Below are positions 53,501 through 61,411 of a stretch of DNA of 64,000 bases, one piece after another. The stretch spans positions 1-64,000 of the forward strand of contig JAWLAH010000011.1 of assembly GCA_041395525.1 (NCBI GenBank), written 5' to 3'. The position numbers and the translations under genes are program-made. The first letter of the stretch is position 1; each line of letters opens with the position of its first letter. Source of the stretch: CADEED01 sp020442965. Its GTDB lineage: Bacteria; Pseudomonadota; Gammaproteobacteria; Steroidobacterales; Steroidobacteraceae. Below the pieces are notes generated by a model. That model made no database searches. It worked only from the letters and a program-made list of their open reading frames with translations, and had not been told where the DNA came from.

Positions 53501-53935
53501 CGCGACAGCGAGCACGCCGCCGAGCGGCGAAGTCCCCGCATGCGAACCGTGCTTGATGGCGTCCATCGAACGATCGAGCCCGGGGTTCTTGCCGTACCAA
53601 AGAGAAAACACGCCATCGTACTTCGGTTGCGGGAACAATCCGACCTGCTGCGTGCCCCAGCACGCGGTAGCGGCAAGATCCTCATTGAGGCCCGGCTCGA
53701 AGCGAATGTCACGCCGCGCAAGCAAGGCGCGAGCGCGCATGACTTCCCGATCAAAGCCGCCGATCGGTGACCCACGATAGCCGCTGATGAAGCCGGCAGT
53801 ATGATGTCCCGCGCGCTCATCACTCTCTCGCTGCAGCAACGTCAGGCGGACGAGCGCCTGCATGGCAGAGAGATACACCTCACCGCGCGGCTGCAGGTAT
53901 TTATCGTCTAGACTAACTACTTGAAGTGTCGTCAT
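50441..53935 (-). CDS. Indolepyruvate/2-oxoacid:ferredoxin oxidoreductase, fused form
   Basis: 1164 residues. Oxidatively decarboxylates 2-oxoacids with TPP, CoA and ferredoxin-type iron-sulfur centres. Order: pyrimidine-type TPP domain (FISGYRGSPIGGFDREV; GLNEDLAATACWGTQQ), a C-terminal-type domain (~330-400), TPP-PP domain (RLPFFCSGCPHNTSTRVPEGAIAVGGIGCHT...GGEGATWIG), a ferredoxin segment with cysteine clusters near 635-690 (ELVCEGCGDCGVQSNCLSI; CNKDFSCLKGFCPSFV), and the gamma domain (ISRILLAGIGGTGVVTVGALLGMAARIEG). The last ~30 residues are Ser/Thr-rich tail encoded antisense to the neighbouring gene. Last gene of the TonB-MFS operon. Confidence 0.94.
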   Translation of the reverse strand: MTTLQVVSLDDKYLQPRGEVYLSAMQALVRLTLLQRESDERAGHHTAGFISGYRGSPIGGFDREVMRARALLARRDIRFEPGLNEDLAATACWGTQQVGLFPQPKYDGVFSLWYGKNPGLDRSMDAIKHGSHAGTSPLGGVLAVAGDDHLAKSSAFGHQSEYGFVDCLMPVLAPSDVADILSLGLFGWALSRYCGSWVGVKLAGSICESSALITLPDENLSFPTPWDFSLPADGVHLRWPEAFDAMEARAKSVKLPAALAFARAAGIDRTLSGDARGDSRGKLGIISSGRAFAQLRLALQELGVSERDFPSLGLRLYKPAMVWPLEPEALLEFLRDLPTVLVVEDKRPLVEDQVKVLLHDRRPGAGTRVIGKHDERGHPLLPDSGEVDALKVALIIAQRLDLPAARGAEIAARVAQHSVAPAQIRLPFFCSGCPHNTSTRVPEGAIAVGGIGCHTLAMGMDRGMLTFSHMGGEGATWIGIAPFSGHEHVFQNLGDGTYQHSGYLGIRAAVIAGVNITFKILYNDAVAMTGGQPVEGLPTVPRMTRQLAAEGVAQVVVVTDEPHKYPTGDAFARGVTVHHRDALDRLQRELQNVPGVTAIVYDQTCAAEKRRRRKAGAFPDPARRVVINELVCEGCGDCGVQSNCLSIVPIETEFGRKRQIDQQSCNKDFSCLKGFCPSFVTIEGGRLKTKQTLAGCGMLPPAEQTTPVGAVSRILLAGIGGTGVVTVGALLGMAARIEGLVASVNDVTGMAQKGGPVLGHVQIARDASSLAGERIPLGGADLLLAIDLVVATMPDAMSRLGPHTHAIANLDATQTGAFTRNIDALVDSDALIERLRDRVETVESLLALQAARAAVGDPIAAGLLMTGYAIQGGRIPIGPESMEEAIRMNGVAVDRNIAALRWGRRLAADPAAQQELGMTAPTQFTMVQQIERRAAFLRDYQDDRYAARYRSLIDNVRAAESKIMPDSDALTSAVAWTAFRLMTYKDEYEVARLHSQPMFRTGIAAQFEGDYQLRFHFSPPLLARRDRNTGRPRKIAFGQWVLPVLRTLASLRFLRGTHFDPFGWTAERKLERQLIVDYEVLVSQLCADLSDTTHALAVRLAELPAEIRGYGPVKQASLKQFHTARGQLLAELDRHSAPNGPTAPIPSESSQTAESTKTARTTRQ

Positions 53936-53950
53936 ACGAGCCGCCGCACA

Positions 53951-55330
53951 TCAAGCCTGCACGAGCTTGGCGGCGGAGCGACGAAAATGCGGTAACCCCC
54001 ACCACAGGACCAGCGCCGCGAGCGGCGCCACAAGGGTATTCGCAAGCGCGAGCGACTTCCCAACAGCCAGATCGTTCTGGAACAGGTAGTCGGTGAATAG
54101 GGCAACGAGCGTCGCGCCACCGCCGAGCCCAACCAGATTCAAGCAGCACAGATACAAGGATGAAGCCGTCGCACGCATCCGCGGCGGGGTCACTAACTGG
54201 ATGGCAGTAGCCGCTGCCCCATAGGGCATGCTGGTAAAGAACATCAATCCCGCGAAACCGATCAAACAGAGCGCGAAGGATGAAGTGAGCGTCGTACCGA
54301 AGCCAAACGGAATCGCGCACAACGCGCTGAAGAGACCGACCCGCATGCTCGAATCACTGTGGCCACGTTCTCGCCAGCGATCAGTCAACCACCCGCCGAT
54401 CAGCACGCCGAGTGACCCAAATACCAACAACAACGAGCCGATCCAAAGTCCGGATCTTCCCGGGGGTATCTCGAACACGCGCGTCAGATAGGCAGGGAAC
54501 CAGGACATAGTCCCGTTGAACACGACGCCGAGCAGTGAGAATCCCGCCAGATGCGAGACGTAGGTCTGCCGATTGGCGCGCATGTGGGCGAGCAGCGCAG
54601 CGAAAGCCGTGCGTAGCCGTGGCGATGGTGCGGCTTGCTTCGCGCCGCGACGCGCAGGTTCCGGCAGCGTCATTGCCCAGAGCGCAATGACGAGACCTGG
54701 AGCCCCCACAATCATGAACACCATTTGCCAGAGACGGACTTCCCCTACCAGCGGCAACCACACGGGCGCGCCACTAGCGACACTGCCGATCACAGCGCCG
54801 CCGATGAGAAACGCCAGCCCGGCGCCGGCAAATGCGCCGACTGTATAGACGGCGAGCGCGCGTCCCAGGCGATGCGGCGGGAACAAATCAGAAATCATGG
54901 AATAGACCGACGGCGACAGCACCGCCTCGCCCACGCCCACGCCAATACGCGCCGCAAACAACTGCCAGTACGATTTGGCCGCACCGCACAGCATTGTCGC
55001 TACGCTCCAGAACAGGATACCAGCGGCAATTATGTTGCGCCGATTCAGCCGGTCAGCAAGCAGCGCCATCGGAATTCCAAGCGTCGTATAGAAGATCGCG
55101 AACGCGAATCCTTGCAGCAGGCTGAGCTGCGTGTCGGTCACGCCAAGATCGGCACGTATCGGTCCCACGAGCAACGCAATAATCGAGCGATCAATGAACG
55201 ACAGGATATAGGCTATTGTTAGCACGCCCACCGCGTACCAACCGAGCGCCTCCTTCGGCCACGGAACGCCTCCGTCCGCCGCCGCCGAGGTCGGCGCCGC
55301 GGTTCTGTTGGTCGAGCCCGAGTCGTTCAT
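53951..55330 (-). CDS. MFS transporter
   Basis: 459 residues, twelve hydrophobic segments. EALGWYAVGVLTIAYILSFIDRSIIALLVGPIRADLGVTDTQLSLLQGFAFAIFYTTLGIPMALLADRLNRRNIIAAG contains TM1-TM3 with motif A. It is of the same subgroup as the 5089-6438 carrier (both have F-IDR-I-ALL--PI and FA--Y-TLG-P----ADR--RRNII). It lies 15 bp before the ferredoxin oxidoreductase gene and 32 bp after the TonB receptor gene, forming an uptake-plus-metabolism operon. Substrate unknown, likely an organic anion. Confidence 0.92.
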   Translation of the reverse strand: MNDSGSTNRTAAPTSAAADGGVPWPKEALGWYAVGVLTIAYILSFIDRSIIALLVGPIRADLGVTDTQLSLLQGFAFAIFYTTLGIPMALLADRLNRRNIIAAGILFWSVATMLCGAAKSYWQLFAARIGVGVGEAVLSPSVYSMISDLFPPHRLGRALAVYTVGAFAGAGLAFLIGGAVIGSVASGAPVWLPLVGEVRLWQMVFMIVGAPGLVIALWAMTLPEPARRGAKQAAPSPRLRTAFAALLAHMRANRQTYVSHLAGFSLLGVVFNGTMSWFPAYLTRVFEIPPGRSGLWIGSLLLVFGSLGVLIGGWLTDRWRERGHSDSSMRVGLFSALCAIPFGFGTTLTSSFALCLIGFAGLMFFTSMPYGAAATAIQLVTPPRMRATASSLYLCCLNLVGLGGGATLVALFTDYLFQNDLAVGKSLALANTLVAPLAALVLWWGLPHFRRSAAKLVQA

Positions 55331-55362
55331 CGCACCGTGCGAATCACCTCTCTATGCTCTGT

Positions 55363-57546
55363 TCAGAACTTAGCCTTCACGCTGACCAGCCACGTGCGCG
55401 GATCACCGGGATAAACCTCGATGAAATTGATTCCCGCAAAGTCAAACGACTGCGCCAGATACCGGTTGTCAAAGCAATTCTTGCATGAGAGCGCGATCGA
55501 GTACTTGCTGTCATTCAACTCGTAGGCGGCCGACGCATTCCAAACCTCGACGTTTCCGGATTTGCCAAGCGGCGAGTCCTGCAGGTTGGTGAAGTGGTCT
55601 TTGAGGAAGGTGTAGTCGGCACTCAACCGAACCGCGTTGCCATTCTGCAATGGCTTGGTGTAGGTACCACCCACCTTGGTCGTTAGTTTCGGCATGCGCT
55701 GCGGTACTTTTCCGATGGCGGTGCCAAACACGAGCGGCGAAACGCCCTTGTACTCGCCGTCCTGCACACCGATCGCCGCAAACAGATCGAGCTCGCTCGA
55801 GAGTCGCGCAGTCCCCTCGAACTCGAAGCCGTAGAACTCAGCGTCCTGGGTGGTCACGATGAAGTTACCGTTGGTTCCCGTCGCCGTGGCGAAGAAGTCA
55901 GTGTAATCATAGTAATAAGCGGTGTAGTTCAATCGCGCCCGACCATCGAGGACTGTAGTCTTGACGCCAATCTCATAGGAGTCCAAGTATTCAGGACTGA
56001 AATCGACGAATTCAGCCGCGCTATTGGTGCGCGCGGACCAACCACCGCTCTTGTAGCCCTGTGAATACGTAGCGTACGCCAGGATGTCATCCGTGAATCG
56101 GTATTGAAGCCCAGCCTTACCAGAGAAGTTGTTATCCTTGATAGTCATCGGAACGCCCTGCGCTTCGAGCGACGCGGTGTTAAACCCCGGTGCACCGCCG
56201 CCGGGCGGTGTGAACGCAAACGGCCCGCCGATCCATTGCTCGATGCCGAGTGACTTGTCGTCTTTGGTATAGCGTCCGCCCAGCGTCAAGGTAAATTTGT
56301 TTGTTAGGTTATAATTCACTTCCGCGAAGGCCGCGTAGCTCTTCGACGATACGTCGTAGTAGCGGCGAAAGAAGGGCAACGGCACACGAACACCGGGTGC
56401 CGGCGCCAGATTGATCTGATCACCGATGAATGCTTTGCTCTTCTCGTCGTAGTAGTAAGCGCCCAGGACATACTTCAGACGATTGTCCTGCACGTTGCCG
56501 CTCAGTCGGAATTCCTGTGTGACCTGGTCCGTGTCGTTTTCTGTCCAGAGCTTGAAGATCGGAATGGGCTGATCCGTGAAATCCAATTCATAGATCTGAT
56601 AGATGTTGCGCACACCTGTGATCGACGTGAAGTCCATCGTGTCGCTTATTTTCCAGTCGACCGTCAGCGAGCCGCCGTCTGTATGGCTGATGTTGTAAGT
56701 GTGATCGCCACTCGTTGAGATAAAGTAGTCACTGGCTACCGGGTGCGCAAGCCCAGCGATATCGAATCCGTAGACGCCCTGGTTCTCCGCACGGTAGTAG
56801 TCATAGGCAAGGTTCACTTCAACCGCGTCGGCCGGCAGCCACCGGAAGGCTGCGCGAGCGCCCCAATTGTCGCGATCATTGACGTCCTTGTTCAAGATCA
56901 CGTTGCGTGTGATTCCGTCCCCCTTCTCAACGAGTGCGCTAAATCGGCCTTGGAAGGTTTCGCTGACCGGGACATTGACCGAGCCGCGCAAGGACCAGCG
57001 ATCGTACTCGCCATAACTCGCTTCCATGCTACCGGCGAATTCGTTGTCAGGGCGCTTGGTGATGACACGCACTGCGCCACCGCTCGTGTTTCGTCCGTAC
57101 AAGGTGCCCTGCGGTCCGCGCAAGACCTCGACGCGCTCGACGTCAAATAGGTTCAGATTGTTTACGCCCTGCCGTGCGAAGTAGATGTCGTCGAGGTAGA
57201 AGCCGATCGCAGTATCCAATGTGACAATCGATTCCGTGCTGCCTATGCCGCGTAGGAAGATCGTAGTGGAGGCAGCCTGGCCCGGATTATTGCTCACGAA
57301 CAAGTTCGGTACGTTCGATACAACGTCGATGACGTTGAATGCCTGGCGCCGCTCCATTTCCACGGTGTCGAATGCGGATACCGCCGCCGGTACATCTTGG
57401 ACGTTCGCTGAGCGACGCTCGGCGGTGACGATAATCTCCTCGAGAGCCAGAGAGTCCGCTGGCTTCTCCTGTGCAAGAGCGGAAAAAGACGCGACTAGCG
57501 TGCCCATCGCGCCAACGGCGACAATAGACTTGGAAAGTAGTTTCAT
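55363..57546 (-). CDS. TonB-dependent outer-membrane receptor
   Basis: 727 residues. Signal peptide (KLLSKSIVAVGAMGTLVASFSALA), TonB-box-like SLALEEIIVTAERR, plug domain (NVQDVPAAVSAFDT; TTIFLRGIGS; VEVLRGPQGTLYGRNTSGGAVRVITKRP) and a barrel ending in the required aromatic residue (TWLVSVKAKF). GGGAG precedes the ATG at 57546. The barrel has FAEVNYNLTNKFTLTLGGRYTKDDK and TYSQGYKSGGWS, typical of the large family used for complex organic ligands. First gene of an operon with an MFS carrier and ferredoxin oxidoreductase. A palindrome at 57635-57652 precedes it. Confidence 0.96.
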   Translation of the reverse strand: MKLLSKSIVAVGAMGTLVASFSALAQEKPADSLALEEIIVTAERRSANVQDVPAAVSAFDTVEMERRQAFNVIDVVSNVPNLFVSNNPGQAASTTIFLRGIGSTESIVTLDTAIGFYLDDIYFARQGVNNLNLFDVERVEVLRGPQGTLYGRNTSGGAVRVITKRPDNEFAGSMEASYGEYDRWSLRGSVNVPVSETFQGRFSALVEKGDGITRNVILNKDVNDRDNWGARAAFRWLPADAVEVNLAYDYYRAENQGVYGFDIAGLAHPVASDYFISTSGDHTYNISHTDGGSLTVDWKISDTMDFTSITGVRNIYQIYELDFTDQPIPIFKLWTENDTDQVTQEFRLSGNVQDNRLKYVLGAYYYDEKSKAFIGDQINLAPAPGVRVPLPFFRRYYDVSSKSYAAFAEVNYNLTNKFTLTLGGRYTKDDKSLGIEQWIGGPFAFTPPGGGAPGFNTASLEAQGVPMTIKDNNFSGKAGLQYRFTDDILAYATYSQGYKSGGWSARTNSAAEFVDFSPEYLDSYEIGVKTTVLDGRARLNYTAYYYDYTDFFATATGTNGNFIVTTQDAEFYGFEFEGTARLSSELDLFAAIGVQDGEYKGVSPLVFGTAIGKVPQRMPKLTTKVGGTYTKPLQNGNAVRLSADYTFLKDHFTNLQDSPLGKSGNVEVWNASAAYELNDSKYSIALSCKNCFDNRYLAQSFDFAGINFIEVYPGDPRTWLVSVKAKF

Positions 57547-57634
57547 GATGACTCCCAGAGCGTGAACTGAAGCGCGACGACCGCTTCGTGGGTAGAAGCA
57601 CCGACGTTAGATCTCGGTGAGCGCGGGGTCAATA

Positions 57635-57652
57635 CATAGGTCCGTACCTATG
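57635..57652. promoter_or_regulatory. Inverted repeat upstream of the TonB-MFS-oxidoreductase operon
   Basis: CATAGGT-CCGT-ACCTATG: perfect 7-bp arms with a four-base spacer, 89 bp upstream of the receptor ATG. Size and place suit a dimeric repressor or activator site. No regulator gene is adjacent, so the protein may be encoded elsewhere. The surrounding 57547-57669 sequence has no gene. Confidence 0.5.
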
Positions 57653-57669
57653 GGCTAAACGTTCATGAA

Positions 57670-57960
57670 TGTGAATAGTAGGCCGCGGGCGCGCATGGCG
57701 GCATTTGCCGGCTGCCGCCACCTTCGAAAGGCTGTAGCCGGCATATTGCGGTGGACGGAACCATGCGCCAACCGAAATAGTGTCGGCGATCAACCATTCG
57801 CTTCAGTCATCAGCCCGCTATCGTCCAGCGACTGGGACGACGACAGCATCCGCCGCTCTTTTGCCGCGGAGCGTACCTGAGCACGCCGGCGTTGTTGATC
57901 AGCAAGTGACGTCCTTGGCCTCGTCTGCCGTCGCGCGTCGCGGACTGTCGAGCAAACACC
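57670..57960 (-). pseudogene. Remnant of a short-chain dehydrogenase/reductase
   Basis: Fragments in three frames line up with the intact SDR at 42033-42938: HLLINNAGVL (its LINNAGIT), AKERRMLSSSQSLDD...ANGWSP (its AKERRVLSCSTLDN...TNCWSP) and TISVGAWFRPPQYAGYSLSKVAAA (its IISVGAWFCLPEYSSYSMSKAAAA). The frames are offset and there is no start or coenzyme-binding region, so only the middle of the gene survives. It marks an old duplication or transfer of this SDR type. Confidence 0.8.
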
Positions 57961-58022
57961 TGCCGGAACCACTCCAAGGCTGGGCGTCGCGTTTCAATCG
58001 CGGTTCCCCCGACTAGACGCAC

Positions 58023-58280
58023 CTAACTTCTATAGACAAAGAAGTAGTAGATCACCGCGGCGAACACAATCGCATCCACGACCACAATCAGGCGGATCAG
58101 AGTCCTGCGGCCCTCTTTCGCTCGCTCTTGGTAGCGGGTATTGAGCGCCGGATCGGCCTTGAGTGCTTCGTCGACGCGCGCTTGGGCGCCCTTGAGATCC
58201 ACGCCTTCTCGTTCGCGAAGTATTTTCACGGCCGCGAGCATCTTGCCCTCGCCGAGCGCCACTTTGGCTTCGGTGGGCAA
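58023..58280 (-). CDS. Small membrane protein with ribosomal L7/L12 C-domain-like helices
   Basis: 85 residues. Residues ~5-45 (AKVALGEGKMLAAVKILREREGVDLKGAQARVDEALKADP) resemble the L7/L12 C-terminal fold segment K-AAVKI-RE-TG-DLKEAK--V; a single C-terminal membrane helix (LIRLIVVVDAIVFAAVIYYFFVY) follows. The same architecture occurs in other bacterial hypothetical proteins. It lies 20 bp after the MDR gene, so it is last in that operon. Function unknown. Confidence 0.75.
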   Translation of the reverse strand: MPTEAKVALGEGKMLAAVKILREREGVDLKGAQARVDEALKADPALNTRYQERAKEGRRTLIRLIVVVDAIVFAAVIYYFFVYRS

Positions 58281-58300
58281 GGGTTTGAAGCCGCGCGCGC

Positions 58301-59314
58301 TCAGACTTTCTCCGGCCCGATGCGCACCAGCGCCTTACCGAAGTTCTTGCCACGCATCAAGTCACAAAATGCCTGCGGTGCCTTCGCAAGCCCGTCGCTA
58401 ATGTCTTCGCGATACTTGAACTGGCCGCTTTGGATCCAACCGCCCACGGTCCGCTGCATCCGCGGTTGCATGGCGAGATGGTCATACACCACCAGACCCT
58501 TCATGATGGCGCGCGCACCGACAACGGGGCCTAGCCACGGGCCAGCGGGTGGCTTGTCCATGCTGTAGGCCTCGATCATGCCACACAACACGATCCGGGC
58601 GCCGAGCGCCAGATTCTTGATCACCGCCACCAACGTATCGCCGCCGACGTTATCGAAATAGACATCGATGCCACTGGGGCAAGCGGCCTTCAAGTTGGTG
58701 GCGAGATCACCCTCTTTGTAATTCACGCAGGCGGCGTAGCCGAGCTCGCGCACGGCGTAATCACACTTCTCCTTGGATCCCGCTATCCCGACAACACGCG
58801 CACCCATCAGGCGCGCGGTTTGTCCAGCAGTACTACCCACCGGGCCGGTGGCGGCGGATACTACGAACGTGTCCCCAGGCTTCGGTTCACCTAACGACAC
58901 CGTGCCGGCAAATCCTGTTAGGCCAGGCATGCCGAGCACACCGAGCGCGGTGGAAATTGGCGCGACCGCGGGATCGATCCTGCGCACGCCGTCACCTTTT
59001 GACACGGCATACTGTTGCCAGCCGTTGCGCACGGCGACATATTCACCCGCCTGGTATTCCGGGTGCCTGGATTCGACGATCTGCGCGACAGTCTCGCCCA
59101 CCATCACATCACCAGGCGCCAGCCGATCCTGATAGATCTGGCTGTTCTTCATCACGTTGCGATAGTACGGATCGAGCGACAGATAAATGGATCGCGACAG
59201 GAACTGCCCGTCGGCGGGTTTGGGAACCGCAACCTCATCCGCACCGAAATCCTCAAGGGTGGGTAACCCCTGAGGACTGCGGGCGAAAGTGATGCGCTGG
59301 TTCTTGCTACTCAC
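58301..59314 (-). CDS. NADP-dependent oxidoreductase, MDR family (zinc-free)
   Basis: 337-residue double-bond or quinone reductase type. SLDPYYRNVMKN, GDVMVGETVAQIVESRHPEYQAGEYVAVRNGWQQYAVS (GroES-like part), SAATGPVGSTAGQTARLMGARVVGIAGSKEKCDYAVRELGYAACVNYKEGDL (Rossmann part) and GIDVYFDNVGGDTLVAVI are CurA/leukotriene B4 dehydrogenase-like. Paralogue of 2294-3361. ATG overlaps the peroxiredoxin stop by four bases, so coupled. Confidence 0.92.
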   Translation of the reverse strand: MSSKNQRITFARSPQGLPTLEDFGADEVAVPKPADGQFLSRSIYLSLDPYYRNVMKNSQIYQDRLAPGDVMVGETVAQIVESRHPEYQAGEYVAVRNGWQQYAVSKGDGVRRIDPAVAPISTALGVLGMPGLTGFAGTVSLGEPKPGDTFVVSAATGPVGSTAGQTARLMGARVVGIAGSKEKCDYAVRELGYAACVNYKEGDLATNLKAACPSGIDVYFDNVGGDTLVAVIKNLALGARIVLCGMIEAYSMDKPPAGPWLGPVVGARAIMKGLVVYDHLAMQPRMQRTVGGWIQSGQFKYREDISDGLAKAPQAFCDLMRGKNFGKALVRIGPEKV

Positions 59315-59793
59315 AGTTGCCCGAGCACGTGCTCGGCCGAGGACACTTCGAACTTGCCAGGCGCCTCGATATTGACGGTCTTGGCGATACCATCCGTGAC
59401 GGTGATCGCGAAGCGTTGGCCACGCTCACCCATGCCAAAACCTTTGGCATCGAGCGACAGGCCCAGGGCCTTGGCGTAATCGCCATTGCCATCGGCCAAC
59501 ATCAGCACTTTGTCGCCGACGTTGCTGCTCTTGCCCCAGGCATTCATGACGAACACGTCGTTCACCGCCATGCAGGCGATCGTATCGACGCCTTTTTCCT
59601 TGATTTTCTCAGCATGCTGCACGAAGCCTGGCAGATGCTTGGCATCGCAGGTCGGCGTGAACGCGCCTGGCACCGAGAACAGCACGACGGTCTTGCCCTT
59701 GAACAATTCGTTGGTGCTGATGTCCTTGGGGCCATCCTTGGTCATGTGCTTGAGAGTGCCCGAAGGCATTTTGTCGCCAGCTTTGATAGCCAT
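59311..59793 (-). CDS. Peroxiredoxin, Prx5 type
   Basis: 160 residues. Reduces peroxides with thiol electrons. Peroxidatic Cys49 lies in VPGAFTPTCDAKHLPGF, the Prx5 signature; VNDVFVMNAWG and ADGNGDYAKALGLSLDAKGFGMGERGQRFAITV are also typical. A resolving cysteine is not evident (Cys69 in IACMAVNDV is the only other), suggesting a 1-Cys mechanism with glutathione or another thiol. No leader, so cytosolic. Sits between an amidohydrolase and a reductase gene. Confidence 0.95.
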   Translation of the reverse strand: MAIKAGDKMPSGTLKHMTKDGPKDISTNELFKGKTVVLFSVPGAFTPTCDAKHLPGFVQHAEKIKEKGVDTIACMAVNDVFVMNAWGKSSNVGDKVLMLADGNGDYAKALGLSLDAKGFGMGERGQRFAITVTDGIAKTVNIEAPGKFEVSSAEHVLGQL

Positions 59794-59845
59794 AGTGAAT
59801 ACTCCTGCTTCTTAGACGGAACGGGTGGTCTCAACCGAGATCTTG

Positions 59846-61393
59846 TCAGCCGTACGGCCGTTTCAGGTACTGGCCCTGCGCGCTGCCGACGACATTGCCC
59901 TCATTGTAAATGAGATTCCCTCTCAAATACGTGCTGACCACGCTAGCCGACATCTCCATGCCTTCAAATACGGAATAACCCTGCGAGGATTCGGACATTT
60001 CGCCGCTTGCCACGAAGCTCTTGTTCGGGTCGACCAGCACGATATCGGCGTCGAAACCCGCTGCTATGTCGCCCTTGGCCCCGAGTCCGAAACGACGCGC
60101 GGGATTGAACGACGTGAGTTCGGCGACGCGATTCAGCCCCAGTCCGCGCTTCCTGCCCTCGGTGAGGAGCGCCGGCAACAGGAACTCGGTGCCGCCGAAG
60201 CCGGACTTCGACATGAAGATCGGCGTGTCCTTGCCCTGGCCGCTGCTGTGGGTCTTGGACTCGGCCTTGCAACACGCATGGTCCGAGCACACCCAGTCGA
60301 GTTTGCCATCGAGCAGCTTCTCCCACAGATATTCGACGTCTTCGCGCGAACGTATCGGCGGATTGACCTTGGCCCAGCTCTTGGCTTGGGTGTCGTAGTC
60401 GAGGCACAAGTGGCCGATCGTGACTTCGCGGCGGAAGTCGACGTGCGGAAAGGCCTTGGCCATGGTGAGTGCCGCATCGATCGCTTTGCGGGAAGTGAGG
60501 TGCAGCAGATTGATGTTAGCCAGGTTCGTTTCGTTCGCCAGGTACGAGGCAATGGAGATTGCCAAGCCCTCGCTGTGCGGCGGCCGCGCGGCGCTGTAAG
60601 CGCGCAACCCGGTCAGCGGTGCACAATCGGCGCAGCTGGGGTCGAAAGTTTTGCCATGCAGGTAAGTATCAAGGTCTGTGACCTTCGCCCCGCCCTCCAC
60701 CATTTTGGTGTAGGCATTGAGGATCTCGGCCAGCTCACAGTGCAGCGACAGCGAAATCGAGTCTTTCAGGTGCGGATGCTTCTGGATCGCGCGCTGCACA
60801 CCGCGCATCACGAACTCGAAGTGTGCGATGTCGTATTTCTCGTCCTCGCCGACCATCAGGAACTCGTGCTGTTTGCCGGATGCGCCGTGCAATCCGTAGC
60901 CGCCGTAGAACATGAAGATCTTGAATGACGTCACCCCGAACTTCTCGATCAGCATGTCGATTTCGCTGATGTGCTTGCGATCCAGCGGCGCGAGATGATA
61001 GGCGTAGTCGACGTAGAAGTTACCCGCCGACTGCTTCAGCACCTCGGGGAACACTTCAGCATACGGGCCACCGCGCTGCATGTAGTACCCGCCGGTGCGC
61101 ATGTAGTTGAGACTCGAGGTGACACCGCCCTGCGCCGCAGCTTTGCTCTCGGTGACTGCGTCTTCGGCGAGCGGCGCGTATATGCCGCAATGCATATGTG
61201 GATCGACGAGACCAGGGAAGGCCAATTTCAGTTTGCCGTCGACCACTTTCGCGGCGGTCTCCGCCTTCATTTCCGCGGCAACCTTGACGATCTTGCCGTC
61301 CTTGATGGCAATGTCGCTCTTGGGCGTGGCGTTCTTCTTCGGACGCACCAGCGTGACATTCTTGATGAGGAGATCGTATTTTGGTTTAGCCAT
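59846..61393 (-). CDS. Dihydropyrimidinase/hydantoinase-like amidohydrolase
   Basis: 515 residues of the dinuclear-metal cyclic amidohydrolase group. Ligands in order: FPGLVDPHMHCG (His-x-His), SFKIFMFYGG (carboxylated Lys), LSLHCELAEI, NLLHLTSRKAID and the catalytic Asp in WVCSDHACC. FNPARRFGLGAKGDIAAGFDADIVLVDPNK is the C-terminal composite-domain phrase. Opens ring amides such as hydantoins, dihydropyrimidines or imides. It follows the TRAP permease genes by 18 bp, so it probably acts on the transported compound. Confidence 0.92.
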   Translation of the reverse strand: MAKPKYDLLIKNVTLVRPKKNATPKSDIAIKDGKIVKVAAEMKAETAAKVVDGKLKLAFPGLVDPHMHCGIYAPLAEDAVTESKAAAQGGVTSSLNYMRTGGYYMQRGGPYAEVFPEVLKQSAGNFYVDYAYHLAPLDRKHISEIDMLIEKFGVTSFKIFMFYGGYGLHGASGKQHEFLMVGEDEKYDIAHFEFVMRGVQRAIQKHPHLKDSISLSLHCELAEILNAYTKMVEGGAKVTDLDTYLHGKTFDPSCADCAPLTGLRAYSAARPPHSEGLAISIASYLANETNLANINLLHLTSRKAIDAALTMAKAFPHVDFRREVTIGHLCLDYDTQAKSWAKVNPPIRSREDVEYLWEKLLDGKLDWVCSDHACCKAESKTHSSGQGKDTPIFMSKSGFGGTEFLLPALLTEGRKRGLGLNRVAELTSFNPARRFGLGAKGDIAAGFDADIVLVDPNKSFVASGEMSESSQGYSVFEGMEMSASVVSTYLRGNLIYNEGNVVGSAQGQYLKRPYG

Positions 61394-61411
61394 GACGTAA
61401 CCTTTTGCTAA

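Noticed and set aside
59825..60928. 367-residue plus-strand open frame
   Set aside because: Shadow of the amidohydrolase on the other strand, which has a complete set of metal ligands; no ribosome site or family match.
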